Shown: piece by piece, positions 26,575-35,294 of the stretch
How the letters are laid out: the number at the start of each line of letters is the position of its first letter
Position numbering within the stretch: position 1 is the stretch's first letter
From: Terriglobia bacterium
GTDB taxonomy: Bacteria > Acidobacteriota > Terriglobia > JAIQFV01
Assembly (NCBI GenBank): GCA_020073085.1
Contig: JAIQFV010000039.1
Span: forward strand, 1-48,001
Length of the DNA: 48,001 nucleotides
Direction of reading: 5' to 3'
Position numbers and translations under genes: made by a program
The notes under the pieces: model-generated
Told to the model about the DNA's origin: nothing
Database searches by the model: none
The model's input: the letters and a program-made list of their open reading frames with translations, nothing else

Positions 26575-27215
26575 TTTGCGGGTGCCGCAGGCCCGCCGGG
26601 TGCCACGGACCCCCCGGGTGCCGCAGGCATGCGCTCTTTGCGGGTGCCGCAGGTATGCGCTCTTTGCATGCCTGCGCTTCCTTCTCCGATATGCTCAACC
26701 CAACCATCGAGACCTCATGCCCCTTCCCTCGCAGGCATGTACAAAACACATGCCTGCGGCACCCCAAGTGTGACGGACCCGCCGGGTGCCGCAGGTATGC
26801 GTTCTTTGCGGGTGCCGCAGGTATGCGTTCTTTGCGGGTGCCGCAGGTATCTGCTCTTTGCATGCCTGCGCTTCCTTCTCCGATATGCTCAACCCAACCA
26901 CCGAGACCTCACGCCCCTTCCCTCGCAGGCATGTACAAAACACATGCCTGCGGCACCCCAGGTGTGACAGACTCGCCGGGTGTCACGGGCCCACCGGTTG
27001 TCACGGGCATGCGTTCTTGGCGGGTGCCGCAGGTATGCGCTCTTTGCATGCCTGCGCGTCCTTCTCCGATGTGCTCAACCCAACCACCTAGACTTCGTGC
27101 CCCTTCCCTCGCAGGCATGTACAAAACACATGCCTGCGGCACCCCAGACACACAACTCATGCCTGCGGCACCCCAGACACAAAACTCATGCCTGCGGCAC
27201 CCACCGATAAGGGTT
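26575..27215. repeat. Hairpin-repeat array, three long units plus partial ones
   Basis: CATGCCTGCGCTTCC or its near copy starts at 26667, 26861 and 27047, giving periods of 194 and 186 bases. Each unit ends with a perfect hairpin: GCAGGCATGT and ACATGCCTGC around the loop ACAAAAC (26731-26757, 26925-26951, 27111-27137), followed by GGCACCCC. Short extra copies of the 3' half follow up to about 27205. Relative to the array at 2438-2935 the stem's inner pair differs (T-A instead of C-G) with pairing kept. It sits between two EPS genes. Confidence 0.85.
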
Positions 27216-27221
27216 GATCCA

Positions 27222-28361
27222 TCATGCCAAAGTCCCATTCGCCAAATCTTCGTACAGCTTCATGTAAGCGCTCGCCATCCGATCCACCGAAAACTCATCA
27301 AAGATGCGCTTCTGGGCGCGGGAACCCATCTCGCGGGCGAGTGAGGGATCGGACAATACTCGACCCATCCGGTCGGCCATGCCCTCGACGTCACCCACCT
27401 CGACCAGGTAGCCGTTATGCCCGTCTTCCACCAGCTCCGGATTTCCTCCAACCCGGGTGCAGACCACCGGCTTGCCACAGCCCATGTATTCGATGATGGC
27501 ATTCGACAGCCCTTCTGAGCTGGAACAATGAACACCGACGGTGAAATGCTTGATGATCGGGACAGTCTCTTGAACACTCCCCAGGAAATGAACCTTCTCA
27601 AGGACGCCAAGTGTCCGCGCCAACTCCATCAACGAGCTTTTTTCCCGATCGTCACCCACGAACACAAGATGCAGGCGGGGATGCCTTTCCTGAACAATCT
27701 TGAAGGCTCGAACCAAATCCCCCTGTCGCTTGATCGTCGTCAACCTGCCCACCATGCCGACGATGGGATCGTCAGTTCCGATTCCATGCGTCCCCCGAAA
27801 ACCGGGGGAGGGCGGAGCCTCAAACCGCCCCCGGTCGTGTCCGTTGAAAATGACCAGGCTCTTCGCTGCCGAAACACCTTCCTTGCGCGCCGCATTTTTG
27901 CGGACCGCCTCGCTGTTCGCCACCAGCCGATCGATACACAGGTTACTGAGGCGCAACAGGGCGAGGTTGGTCCAATCATACCAAAAACCCATGTCCCGCC
28001 GGGCCACGATCACCCTGGCCCCTCCCATCCTGCAAAAGAAGGGAGCGACGATGGAAGCATCGTTAAAGAGGATATGAACGACTTCTGTCCCTGATTGGCG
28101 GATGAGGTTCTTCAAGTGCAGGAGTTGCTTCAGCGTATTCCACCGAACCAGGTTGGGAACATTCAAGACCTTTACGGGACAGGGGAACGCATGCTCCTCG
28201 ACAAAAGGGGTCGATCGAAAAACACATAGGGAAGGATCAAACCGGCTCCGGTCGAGGTGGTTGATGAGCAGGAGCAACTGGTTTTCGGTTCCCCCTCCGG
28301 CGCCACCCAAATAGTCCATTAAGTAAATCACTTTGATGGGACCTTTTCGCATGTCGTTCAC
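27222..28361 (-). CDS. Glycosyltransferase, GT4 family
   Basis: 379 residues. The start is a GTG at 28361 that overlaps the upstream deacetylase stop (GTGA); an ATG three codons in is an alternative. The GT-B fold is indicated by LMDYLGGAGGGTENQLLLL at the N-terminus, IVGMVGRLTTIKRQGDLVRA in the donor domain, and CSSSEGLSNAIIEYMGCGKP, the E-x7-E motif, followed by VVCTRVGGNPELVEDG. It is a typical, complete member. Translational coupling to a polysaccharide deacetylase places it in EPS assembly. Confidence 0.88.
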   Translation of the reverse strand: MNDMRKGPIKVIYLMDYLGGAGGGTENQLLLLINHLDRSRFDPSLCVFRSTPFVEEHAFPCPVKVLNVPNLVRWNTLKQLLHLKNLIRQSGTEVVHILFNDASIVAPFFCRMGGARVIVARRDMGFWYDWTNLALLRLSNLCIDRLVANSEAVRKNAARKEGVSAAKSLVIFNGHDRGRFEAPPSPGFRGTHGIGTDDPIVGMVGRLTTIKRQGDLVRAFKIVQERHPRLHLVFVGDDREKSSLMELARTLGVLEKVHFLGSVQETVPIIKHFTVGVHCSSSEGLSNAIIEYMGCGKPVVCTRVGGNPELVEDGHNGYLVEVGDVEGMADRMGRVLSDPSLAREMGSRAQKRIFDEFSVDRMASAYMKLYEDLANGTLA

Positions 28362-29359
28362 GCCCTCGCCAGCGTCGCTTTGAATGAGTCCAGCGAATCA
28401 TACCGGCCAACTCCCACCCGCGGGATGGCGTACAGGGAATCCGATCTATTCCAGGCACGAGGGTGAGTGGCCATCGCGGAGACAAATCCGGCATTCCTGA
28501 CGCACTCCATGACCTTCGCGTTGTAGTCCCCATTGGGATAGGCGAAATGGGTGACCGGACGTCCGGTCCAATCCTCCAATAGTGATTTGGAGGTCTGGAT
28601 GCTTTTTGAAATCTCGTCCTTCTCGAGTTGGACGAGGATGTTGTGACAATGGGAATGCGCCCCGAGGGTGACCCAGGGGGAAGCCGCCAATGCCTTCAGG
28701 GCCTCCAGCGACAGCGGCGTGAGTGCCGACTGTGCCCCTTGAGGACGAGGGTTCGACTGGCCCAGCACCGATGCCACGGCCGTTTCTCTTGAGGCTGGAG
28801 AAAGGGTCTTGAGATCAGTCAGCAGTCTCTGAATCCTGGTCCATCGCGTCTCGCCCCGGTCCTTCGGGCTGAACGAGTATTTTTTCAAACCGAATTCTCT
28901 TAGATCGAGGGTGACTGCTTCGGCGCCGCCGGGTTGGAGCGCCAGGATCAGCCGATCGTACCAGTACCGGGCCTGAGCCTCGACCGCTCCGGTCGCGACA
29001 AAGACCGTGACCGGGATCTTCATCGATTCAATGATCGGCAGCATCACCCTGCAATTGCCGGAATAACCATCATCGAAGGTCACCACGGCGAGGCCTTCTC
29101 CCTTTTCCCGGGGAAAATTTATTCCTTGAAGCGCCTTGTCCAGAGAAACGATCTGAAAATTACCGCTCAGGTATTCCATCTGCTCGTGGAAGGCGCTTTC
29201 CCTGACCACCGTCCAGGCTTCAATCTCCTCCGCATCCTTCAAGACCTCGTGGTACATGAGGACAACGATGTCGCGCCGTCCCCTTCTCCGAGAAATAGAT
29301 TCCGGAAAAAACGGGATGGCCCGCGGCCATGACTTTTTCAACAATCCAAGAAAGTCCAT
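28358..29359 (-). CDS. Polysaccharide deacetylase (NodB/CE4 family)
   Basis: 333 residues. CE4 motif 1 is TFDDGY at 94-99 (catalytic and metal-binding Asp pair). Motif 2 is HSHCH at 235-239, supplying the two metal-binding histidines. HFAYPNG at 271-277 is the motif 3 region. About 135 residues separate motifs 1 and 2, longer than in the smallest family members, including a basic stretch KDRGETRWTRIQRLL. There is no clear signal peptide, so it may act in the cytoplasm or be membrane-associated. It should remove N-acetyl groups from an amino sugar in the EPS precursor or polymer. It lies 4 bases after the GT2 stop and overlaps the next GT4 gene. Confidence 0.88.
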   Translation of the reverse strand: MDFLGLLKKSWPRAIPFFPESISRRRGRRDIVVLMYHEVLKDAEEIEAWTVVRESAFHEQMEYLSGNFQIVSLDKALQGINFPREKGEGLAVVTFDDGYSGNCRVMLPIIESMKIPVTVFVATGAVEAQARYWYDRLILALQPGGAEAVTLDLREFGLKKYSFSPKDRGETRWTRIQRLLTDLKTLSPASRETAVASVLGQSNPRPQGAQSALTPLSLEALKALAASPWVTLGAHSHCHNILVQLEKDEISKSIQTSKSLLEDWTGRPVTHFAYPNGDYNAKVMECVRNAGFVSAMATHPRAWNRSDSLYAIPRVGVGRYDSLDSFKATLARA

Positions 29360-29363
29360 CGCT

Positions 29364-30527
29364 TCAACCCGTCCGGGGGCTCCACACCGCCTGCCGGGTT
29401 CCTCTCAGGAATTTCAGAAACGCATGCGCGCAGGCCAGATTGACCAGGATGAAATAGAAAGGCACGCTCAGAAGCCTCGATCCTTTGCCTCTCCGCTGCG
29501 TGTAGTAACCCAGGGCGGAGCACAGGTAGAAAAGAGTCTGAATCGCGAATAGAGCCTGGTACAACGGCCCGGCGGTCAACAGCCCCAGGTTGAACAAGTA
29601 AACAAGCCCTAAAAAGACAAAGGCGAGATAACGGAGAATCTTGTGGGACACTAATTGAATAGAGTAAAAACCATGGGCAAAGATATTCAGGAGTTGCTTC
29701 ATTTCATGAAGTGCCCAGAAGGCCCGCAACGAAACGCGGACCCGCATCCTGTATTCGTCGCTGGAGGAGGCCAGCGCTTCTTCCCGCAGGATCGCCTCCG
29801 GCTCATACACGACACGGTATCCCTGCTCCACCACGCGGAGCGGAAGCACAAAATCGGGCAGGAGATCGGGGCGCATCGACTGGTACAGCGATTTTCGCGC
29901 CGCGTCAATCCCGCCGTCCACCCCCACAATCGAGCCGACCCTTGTCTCGCATCGGCGGATGAGGTTTTCGTACTTCATGTAGGTGGAACACCCCTCGCCG
30001 GAAACTGTCCCGTCAGGGTTGGCGTAAATCATCTTTCCGGTCACGTACCCGACCTTCGGATCGCTGAAGTTCTTCACCAGTTTTCGAAGGGCTTCTCTCT
30101 CATAAATGGAGTTGGCGTCTGAAAACACCAGGATTTCACCCGTGGCCTGGGGAACCGCGAAATTCAGGGCGGCGGTCTTGCCCGCCCTCGGTTCCTGCCG
30201 ATAGAGCCGCACGCCCCGCTCCGAATATCGTCGCACCACCTCTTCCGTCCCGTCGGTAGAGCCATCGGAGATGACGAGGATTTCAACCTTGCCGGCGGGA
30301 TAATCGAGGCCCAACTTATTTTCAAGGGTTTTGCCGATTTGTCCCGCCTCATTGTAAGCGGAAATCAGAATCGAAACCGAAGGTTCGATTGGGGCCTTTC
30401 GAACTTCTTTCGAGAATATTTTTGATAATAGAAAAATAAGCAGCGGATACCCGAGATAGACGTAGGCGATGACGGCGAGAAAGATCCAAAACAGATATCG
30501 AAGAATGTCCATAAGATAGAAACTCAT
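29364..30527 (-). CDS. Membrane glycosyltransferase, GT2 family
   Basis: 387 residues. An N-terminal helix (about 10-34) is followed by the GT-A domain: SVSILISAYNEAGQIG, then ISDGSTDGTEE at about 86-96, and the metal-binding FSDANS at 135-140. LLPDFVLPLRVVEQGYRV takes the place of the usual E-D catalytic region; Asp in LPDF may serve as base. RVRVSLRAFWAL resembles the Q/RXXRW acceptor motif of processive enzymes. Two or three C-terminal TM segments follow. The layout resembles poly-GlcNAc and cellulose-synthase-like enzymes, but a single-addition enzyme cannot be excluded. The next gene downstream is a deacetylase, which fits an amino-sugar polymer. Confidence 0.85.
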   Translation of the reverse strand: MSFYLMDILRYLFWIFLAVIAYVYLGYPLLIFLLSKIFSKEVRKAPIEPSVSILISAYNEAGQIGKTLENKLGLDYPAGKVEILVISDGSTDGTEEVVRRYSERGVRLYRQEPRAGKTAALNFAVPQATGEILVFSDANSIYEREALRKLVKNFSDPKVGYVTGKMIYANPDGTVSGEGCSTYMKYENLIRRCETRVGSIVGVDGGIDAARKSLYQSMRPDLLPDFVLPLRVVEQGYRVVYEPEAILREEALASSSDEYRMRVRVSLRAFWALHEMKQLLNIFAHGFYSIQLVSHKILRYLAFVFLGLVYLFNLGLLTAGPLYQALFAIQTLFYLCSALGYYTQRRGKGSRLLSVPFYFILVNLACAHAFLKFLRGTRQAVWSPRTG

Positions 30528-31235
30528 TTAACCGCAAAGGAGGCGCAAAGAAGACCGGAGGCCTGTCAGAATGTAGACCCACCTGAAGCTCCGTCCGCCG
30601 TAGGCGGAGAGCGAGGGTGGGGTAACGGTCAAAAAAAGGTCAGAGCCCCGCTTGCGGGGCCCCGAGGGCATATTAAATGATTCTGTCGCCGCTCCGCGGC
30701 TTTGGCTATTCATTACATTCCTACCCCGCCCTCGCCCCGCAAAAGGAAAAAGCGCGGGGCTCAGACGGGGCTACATTCTGGCGGCCCTCCGGGCCCAATA
30801 GGACTCTCCGGGCCTAATAGGACTCCCTCCGGGCCCAATAGGACTCTCTTTCACTTTCTGCCCTCACCCACCCTCGCGCCGCAAGGAACGCGGAGCATCC
30901 CCCCATGGCGGATCCTCAATAGGAAAAACCGCGGGGCTCAGACGGGGCTACATTCTGGCGGCCCTCCGGGCCCAATAGGACTCTCTTTCACCTTCTGCCC
31001 TCACCCACCCTCGCTCTCCGCCTACGGCGGACGGATCTTCCCCCCATGGCGGATCCTCAAAAGGAAAAAGCGCGGGGCTCAGACGGGGCTACATTCTGGC
31101 GGCCCTCCGGGCCTGCATCTTGAACTCCTGGCTCGAAAATCGGTGAATGAAAATTCCGAAGCTTCCCGACGGGCCTTTTAGCAGAGGTATGAGTCATCAT
31201 CAATTCCATGGCTCGCGTCGTTCTTTCGATTATCT
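30528..31235. repeat. Repeat region between GT2 and DUF3473 deacetylase genes
   Basis: GCGGGGCTCAGACGGGGCTA with ACATTCTGGCGGCCCTCCGG after it starts near 30752, 30932 and 31073. CTCTCCGCCTACGGCGGACG and its inverse CGTCCGCCGTAGGCGGAGAG (about 30593 and 31014) form hairpins. GGGCCCAATAGGACTC is repeated several times at 30790-30985. The GGGGCTACATTCT core is shared with 21085-21110 and, in inverse form, with the 74-bp array. No gene is supported. It separates genes that otherwise look like one operon. Confidence 0.8.
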
Positions 31236-32099
31236 TCAATAGGCCGTGCCGGATGATTCAATCAATCCTTTTTCCCTTAACACCTCTCGCACCGGCCCGA
31301 ATTGAAATTCCTCAAGCAGACGGGTCAACCGGTCTTCAGTCTTGTCCAGATTCCTATAATGCCGGAAACTTGACAGCAGGCCGGCTTGAATGCGGGGCTG
31401 ATCGGGATCCACTTCCCACGGATGGAGGTAGACGATGGCGGGCTGGTGCTCCTTGAGATTGAGCCGCCTGATTCCCCAACGCGTAATCGCGTAGGGAAAG
31501 ATACGGAAATACCCACCGCCTGCGATCGGGACGTTCTGGCCGGCGAACCGGAGGGTCGACAGCGGGACCTCGACCAAGCCCTTCCCGAACTGCCCGTCCA
31601 GTTCATGGCAGAAACGTGGAGAGTCTGAGATCCCGTAGCGGTCATGGTGGATCGGGAAAATGCTCGAGTCATATACAAATCCCTCTTCCCTTAAGACCTC
31701 GAGCGCCCAGCCGCTCTCTTTGGTGATGGAATAGCTTGCCGCGCGGTAACCCTGGATGGATTGACCGATGAGCTGCTCAAGAATCCCCTTGCATCGCCGT
31801 GTCTCATCGCGGAACTGTACCGGTGTTTGGTCGTAAACGAGCCGGTGGGAATAACCGTGCGATGCCACCTCGTGTCCCCGCTCGTGAATCTCGCGGACCA
31901 GCGGGGAATTTTGCTCGGCAACCCATCCCAGCACAAAAAAAGTGGCCTTCGTGTGGTGACGGTCCAGCAGATCCAGCAGCCGATGGGTGTTGAGCTCCAC
32001 CCGGCTCGCATATCGTCCCCAGTTTTCGAAGCCCACGAGCGGTTCGAAATTCGACACCTGGTAGTAGTCTTCAACATCGATGGTCAGCGCATTCAACAT
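31236..32099 (-). CDS. Polysaccharide deacetylase with C-terminal DUF3473 (exosortase-A-locus type)
   Basis: 287 residues from the Met at 32099 (MLNALTIDVEDYYQ); a 16-codon upstream extension is open but not family-like. Motif 1 is TIDVEDYYQV (Asp8, Glu10, Asp11). HGYSH at 81-85 supplies the metal ligands. The C-terminal part has AGGGYFRIFPYAITRWGI and YLHPWEVD, the signature of the DUF3473 extension, where the HPWE histidine is conserved. This combination is best known from PEP-CTERM/exosortase-A EPS loci. It should deacetylate the polysaccharide or its lipid-linked unit. Both flanks are long repeat regions, so it may have its own promoter. Confidence 0.9.
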   Translation of the reverse strand: MLNALTIDVEDYYQVSNFEPLVGFENWGRYASRVELNTHRLLDLLDRHHTKATFFVLGWVAEQNSPLVREIHERGHEVASHGYSHRLVYDQTPVQFRDETRRCKGILEQLIGQSIQGYRAASYSITKESGWALEVLREEGFVYDSSIFPIHHDRYGISDSPRFCHELDGQFGKGLVEVPLSTLRFAGQNVPIAGGGYFRIFPYAITRWGIRRLNLKEHQPAIVYLHPWEVDPDQPRIQAGLLSSFRHYRNLDKTEDRLTRLLEEFQFGPVREVLREKGLIESSGTAY

Positions 32100-32916
32100 G
32101 GATTTAGCCGGCAGTTCGAAAGCGATTGATCTGGGCCTTTGGAGCACCCCGATTCATCAGGTTCTGTTTCTGAATATTCACGGTTCCTCATACGAACTAT
32201 CTTCGTCGGCCTCGAAAACCGTTGAAACGGTTGAAAGCCATTCTCTTCCTCTTCCTAGCCACCCCGGTTCATCGGGGTGTTGGCCGTTTCCTCTGTCCCT
32301 TCAATCTAACCGATTCATCGGTTTCTGGTTCACTGCCGCCCGGTTCTTCAAAGGGATTCTATTCCATTCGCCTCGAAAACCGTTGAAACGGTTGAAAGGC
32401 ATTCTTGTCCACTTCCTGACACCCCGATAAATCGGGGTGCTGTCCAAATTCGAACCCATCGAATCTGTCGCAGATCCATTGATCCCGTAGATCAACCGGG
32501 CAAGTTGCAAATTGAAACCGGTTGAACATGATCTGGATCTTTCGAGCACACCGAATCGCCGGGGTGCTGACCCTCCACCTTGCTCCTGCAATGAAACAGG
32601 TTGAGTGCAACAAGAGCCATTGACATGGTTCAAGCCTCGGAAGCTGCCAGCGAGGTACCCTTGTCAAACATACGGCCTCCGTATCTTTCATCATACATGA
32701 ATTTCAGAGGGACCGTCTGCCGACCCTGGCTTGAGGTTTCTTGAATTCTCTGGGAGTAAGGGGCGGAGTTCGTCAAATACCTGCGGCGCCCATTGTCGAC
32801 GCCGGCGGTTGAGGAAACGCTTGAATTCAACCGTCAAACCTGTCAAACGACGTGTGCAATTCCTGGAGGACTTCTTTCTCAAGACCAATTCAAGATGACC
32901 ATTTCGCAATCCCTCT
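32100..32916. repeat. Intergenic region with paired short palindromes
   Basis: Two kinds of palindrome alternate. Type 1 is AACCGTTGAAACGGTT at 32217-32232 and 32378-32393, and AACCGATTCATCGGTT at 32308-32323. Type 2 is ACCCCGGTTCATCGGGGT at 32261-32278 and ACCCCGATAAATCGGGGT at 32421-32438. A half copy is at 32145-32158 and a degraded pair around 32508-32570. The longer unit GCCTCGAAAACCGTTGAAAC to GGGGTG occurs twice (from about 32209 and 32370). The remainder, 32580-32916, shows nothing I can name. No gene is supported. Confidence 0.8.
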
Positions 32917-34308
32917 CTAAGATCCCTTCCGGACCAGCACCGTTTTCACGGTCTCAAACACGATCACGAAGTCGAGCAGCCAGGACATGTGTTTGATGTA
33001 GAAGAGGTCGTACTGAAGCTTTTCGACGGCGTCCCGCACCGAGCTTCCATAGCGATAATTGATCTGGGCCCAGCCGGTCACGCCGGGTTTGACGGAGTGC
33101 CGGAGGTGGTAAAAGGGGATCAACGCAGCCAGCTCTTTGATGAAGCAGGGGCGTTCCGGACGCGGTCCAACCAGGCTCATGTCACCGCAGAGGACATTCC
33201 AGAGTTGCGGCAGCTCGTCCATCCGGGTTCGCCGCAGGATCTTCCCCACCCGCGTCACGCGATCGTCGTTGGCAGCGGCCCACACCGGACCGGATTCCTG
33301 CTCCGCCTTGTCGCGCATCGAACGGAATTTCCACAGGGTGAAGACCTTGTCATCCTGCCCCACCCGTTCCTGACCAAAGAAGATCGGACCCTTTGAATCC
33401 AGCCTGATCAGCGCCATGAACAGCAGGATCACCGGGCTGAACACCAGGAGGAGCAATGTGGAGAGGACCACTGAAAGGATCCGCTTATGGACCAGCATGC
33501 TCCGGGAGGCGCTGAAGCCGGCGTTAAAGATCATCCAGCTCGGTTTGAGATTTTCGAGCGCAATCTTCCCCGTCACCTTCTCGTATACCGCCGTAGCCTC
33601 CTCGATCCCCACTCCCCGCATTTTCATGGAGAGCAGCTCGTGAATGGGGAGCTTCCCGCGGCGGTCTTCCAGTTCCACAACAATCTGATCCACACCGTAG
33701 TCGTTGACAACCTTAGGGAGATCGGCCGAGGCGCCGACCACCTTGGGATTCACCACCGAAACATTCAGAAGCGCGGGATCGTCATCGACAAAGCCACAGA
33801 TCTTCATTCCCATCTCCGGGTGTCGAAGGATCTCGGAGACCAACTCCCGGGCCAGCCGTCCGGTTCCAATCACCAGGAGATTGGTGTGCGGCGCGCGGAC
33901 GTCAAAGTAGAAACGCAGCAGAATATGCCAAAGCGTCAGGAATACCGAGCCCAGAAGAAGGCTCAAGGCGAAGACGCTCGGCTCCAGGATGGAGGAGGGA
34001 AAACTATAGTAGAGGATGCTGAGCACGACGACGGCCGCGAAGAGCGCCTGGGCCAAGCGCCCGAAGAAGTGGGCGCTGGTATAGGTCTTGCGGAAATCGT
34101 AGACGTCTCTCAGATGCAGGCAGTACTGGAAGACCAGGCCAAACACGACGGCCTTGAGAAAGGGGTAGTCAAACTCGCGGAAGGAATAATGCTCTTGAAG
34201 CAGGCGGATCTCGATGGCGCCCAGGACACAGCACACCAATCCCATGTGCTCAATGGCGATGGTTCCAAACTTTCGAAACGCGAGGTACTGTCGAAATACG
34301 TGCCACAT
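32917..34308 (-). CDS. Polyprenyl-phosphate sugar-1-phosphate transferase (EPS priming enzyme)
   Basis: 463 residues from the ATG at 34308, four bases after the kinase stop; a longer open frame overlaps the kinase gene and is rejected. Four or five N-terminal TM helices (about 10-110) precede a Rossmann-like CoA-binding domain ([18 protein letters not shown] to GFVDDDP). After another helix comes the bacterial sugar transferase domain, with [20 protein letters not shown], the [22 protein letters not shown] motif and [13 protein letters not shown]. It loads the first sugar phosphate onto the lipid carrier and so starts repeat-unit synthesis. The layout matches the family typical of exosortase-A loci. 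It is the fifth of five tightly packed genes. Confidence 0.92.
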   Translation of the reverse strand: MWHVFRQYLAFRKFGTIAIEHMGLVCCVLGAIEIRLLQEHYSFREFDYPFLKAVVFGLVFQYCLHLRDVYDFRKTYTSAHFFGRLAQALFAAVVVLSILYYSFPSSILEPSVFALSLLLGSVFLTLWHILLRFYFDVRAPHTNLLVIGTGRLARELVSEILRHPEMGMKICGFVDDDPALLNVSVVNPKVVGASADLPKVVNDYGVDQIVVELEDRRGKLPIHELLSMKMRGVGIEEATAVYEKVTGKIALENLKPSWMIFNAGFSASRSMLVHKRILSVVLSTLLLLVFSPVILLFMALIRLDSKGPIFFGQERVGQDDKVFTLWKFRSMRDKAEQESGPVWAAANDDRVTRVGKILRRTRMDELPQLWNVLCGDMSLVGPRPERPCFIKELAALIPFYHLRHSVKPGVTGWAQINYRYGSSVRDAVEKLQYDLFYIKHMSWLLDFVIVFETVKTVLVRKGS

Positions 34309-34312
34309 TGGA

Positions 34313-35206
34313 TTACTTCTTCCGTCGCATGTGATGGTGATGGTAATAATAGTAATAGGTCGACGTTCTGATATGGCGCACGCGATTGAGAACGACGCCG
34401 CAGATCTTCTCCCGACCGATCGCTTCGATGGCGCTTTTAATGAGCTTAGCGGGCGTTGAATTGGCGTGAACGACCAGCAACGCCGCATCACAGTGAGGCG
34501 CCAGGATGCTGGTGTCCGAGAGCGGAAGCACCGGCGGGGAATCAATGATCACCCAATTGAAGAGTTTGGCAGCCGTCTTCAGCGCCAGTTCAAGATGGCG
34601 GGAGCTGAGTAACTCAGCCGGGTTCCGGGGAACCGGACCGGCAGGCAGGAAAAACAGCTCCTCTTCCGCACACGGCAAAACCGCTTCCTCAAGACTCAAC
34701 TCACCGCGCAACACGCGGCTCAAACCATCAAACCGATCTTCTTCGGTCAGCCCCAGGGTCCGGGAAACATCCGGCTTGCGAAGATCGGCGTCGATCAGCA
34801 GCACGCGCTTCCCCGGTTCCTGCGCCAGGATGACCGCGAGACCGCATGAGACCAGGGTCTTCCCTTCGTTGGGCACGGTACTGCTGATGAGGAGCGTCTT
34901 GAGGCCCTTCTCCTTCTGCATGGCGGAAAGCTTCGTCCGGAGTAATCGGTATTGTTCCCCCACAATGGTGTGAGGATCGAGGATGGTCTTCACCCGATGG
35001 TCCGCGGTGTCCAGATTGAAGACCGGATCCGTATTCAACGGCCTCTGTACCGCGGTGAAATGATTTTCCACGCGGATCTCCGCTGTGTTGGGTGTCCTTA
35101 ACTCCATCCGACGAGGGTTCAACTCGGCCGGATCGTTTAACCCTAATGGGAGGGCCTCCCGGCCTTCTTTTCTCGCCTCTCTCAATCCCTTCAGTATCTC
35201 TGACAT
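34313..35206 (-). CDS. BY-type tyrosine kinase (CpsD/CapB-like)
   Basis: 297 residues, cytoplasmic, separate from the chain-length protein. After an ~80-residue linker comes EQYRLLRTKL (84-93), the oligomerisation motif. Walker A is SSTVPNEGKT (108-117), Walker A' is VLLIDADLRKP (135-145), and Walker B is WVIIDSPP. The C-terminus has a run of five tyrosines (284-288) followed at once by four histidines (289-292) and MRRKK. Clustered C-terminal tyrosines are autophosphorylated in this family and control polymer length. The adjacent His run is unusual. The kinase works with the Wzz-like protein encoded just upstream (88-base gap). Confidence 0.92.
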   Translation of the reverse strand: MSEILKGLREARKEGREALPLGLNDPAELNPRRMELRTPNTAEIRVENHFTAVQRPLNTDPVFNLDTADHRVKTILDPHTIVGEQYRLLRTKLSAMQKEKGLKTLLISSTVPNEGKTLVSCGLAVILAQEPGKRVLLIDADLRKPDVSRTLGLTEEDRFDGLSRVLRGELSLEEAVLPCAEEELFFLPAGPVPRNPAELLSSRHLELALKTAAKLFNWVIIDSPPVLPLSDTSILAPHCDAALLVVHANSTPAKLIKSAIEAIGREKICGVVLNRVRHIRTSTYYYYYHHHHMRRKK

Positions 35207-35294
35207 TTCAGATGCTCACCTAAGCTGAATTTTATTCTGGCCCCAGTGCCAAAACCCTCAGCAGAAATTCACTCGAGGCCCATACCCTCGGACG

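Noticed and set aside
26538-26669. N-terminal extension of the hexapeptide acyltransferase
   Set aside because: It is translated repeat sequence; the family N-terminus begins at the Met at 26537.
26575-27215. Short coding frames rich in Pro, Ala and Cys on both strands
   Set aside because: All follow the hairpin repeat in several frames at once and have no start signals.
34309-34545. N-terminal extension of the sugar transferase
   Set aside because: It overlaps the kinase gene out of frame, including the antisense of nothing functional; the ATG at 34308 gives the family N-terminus.
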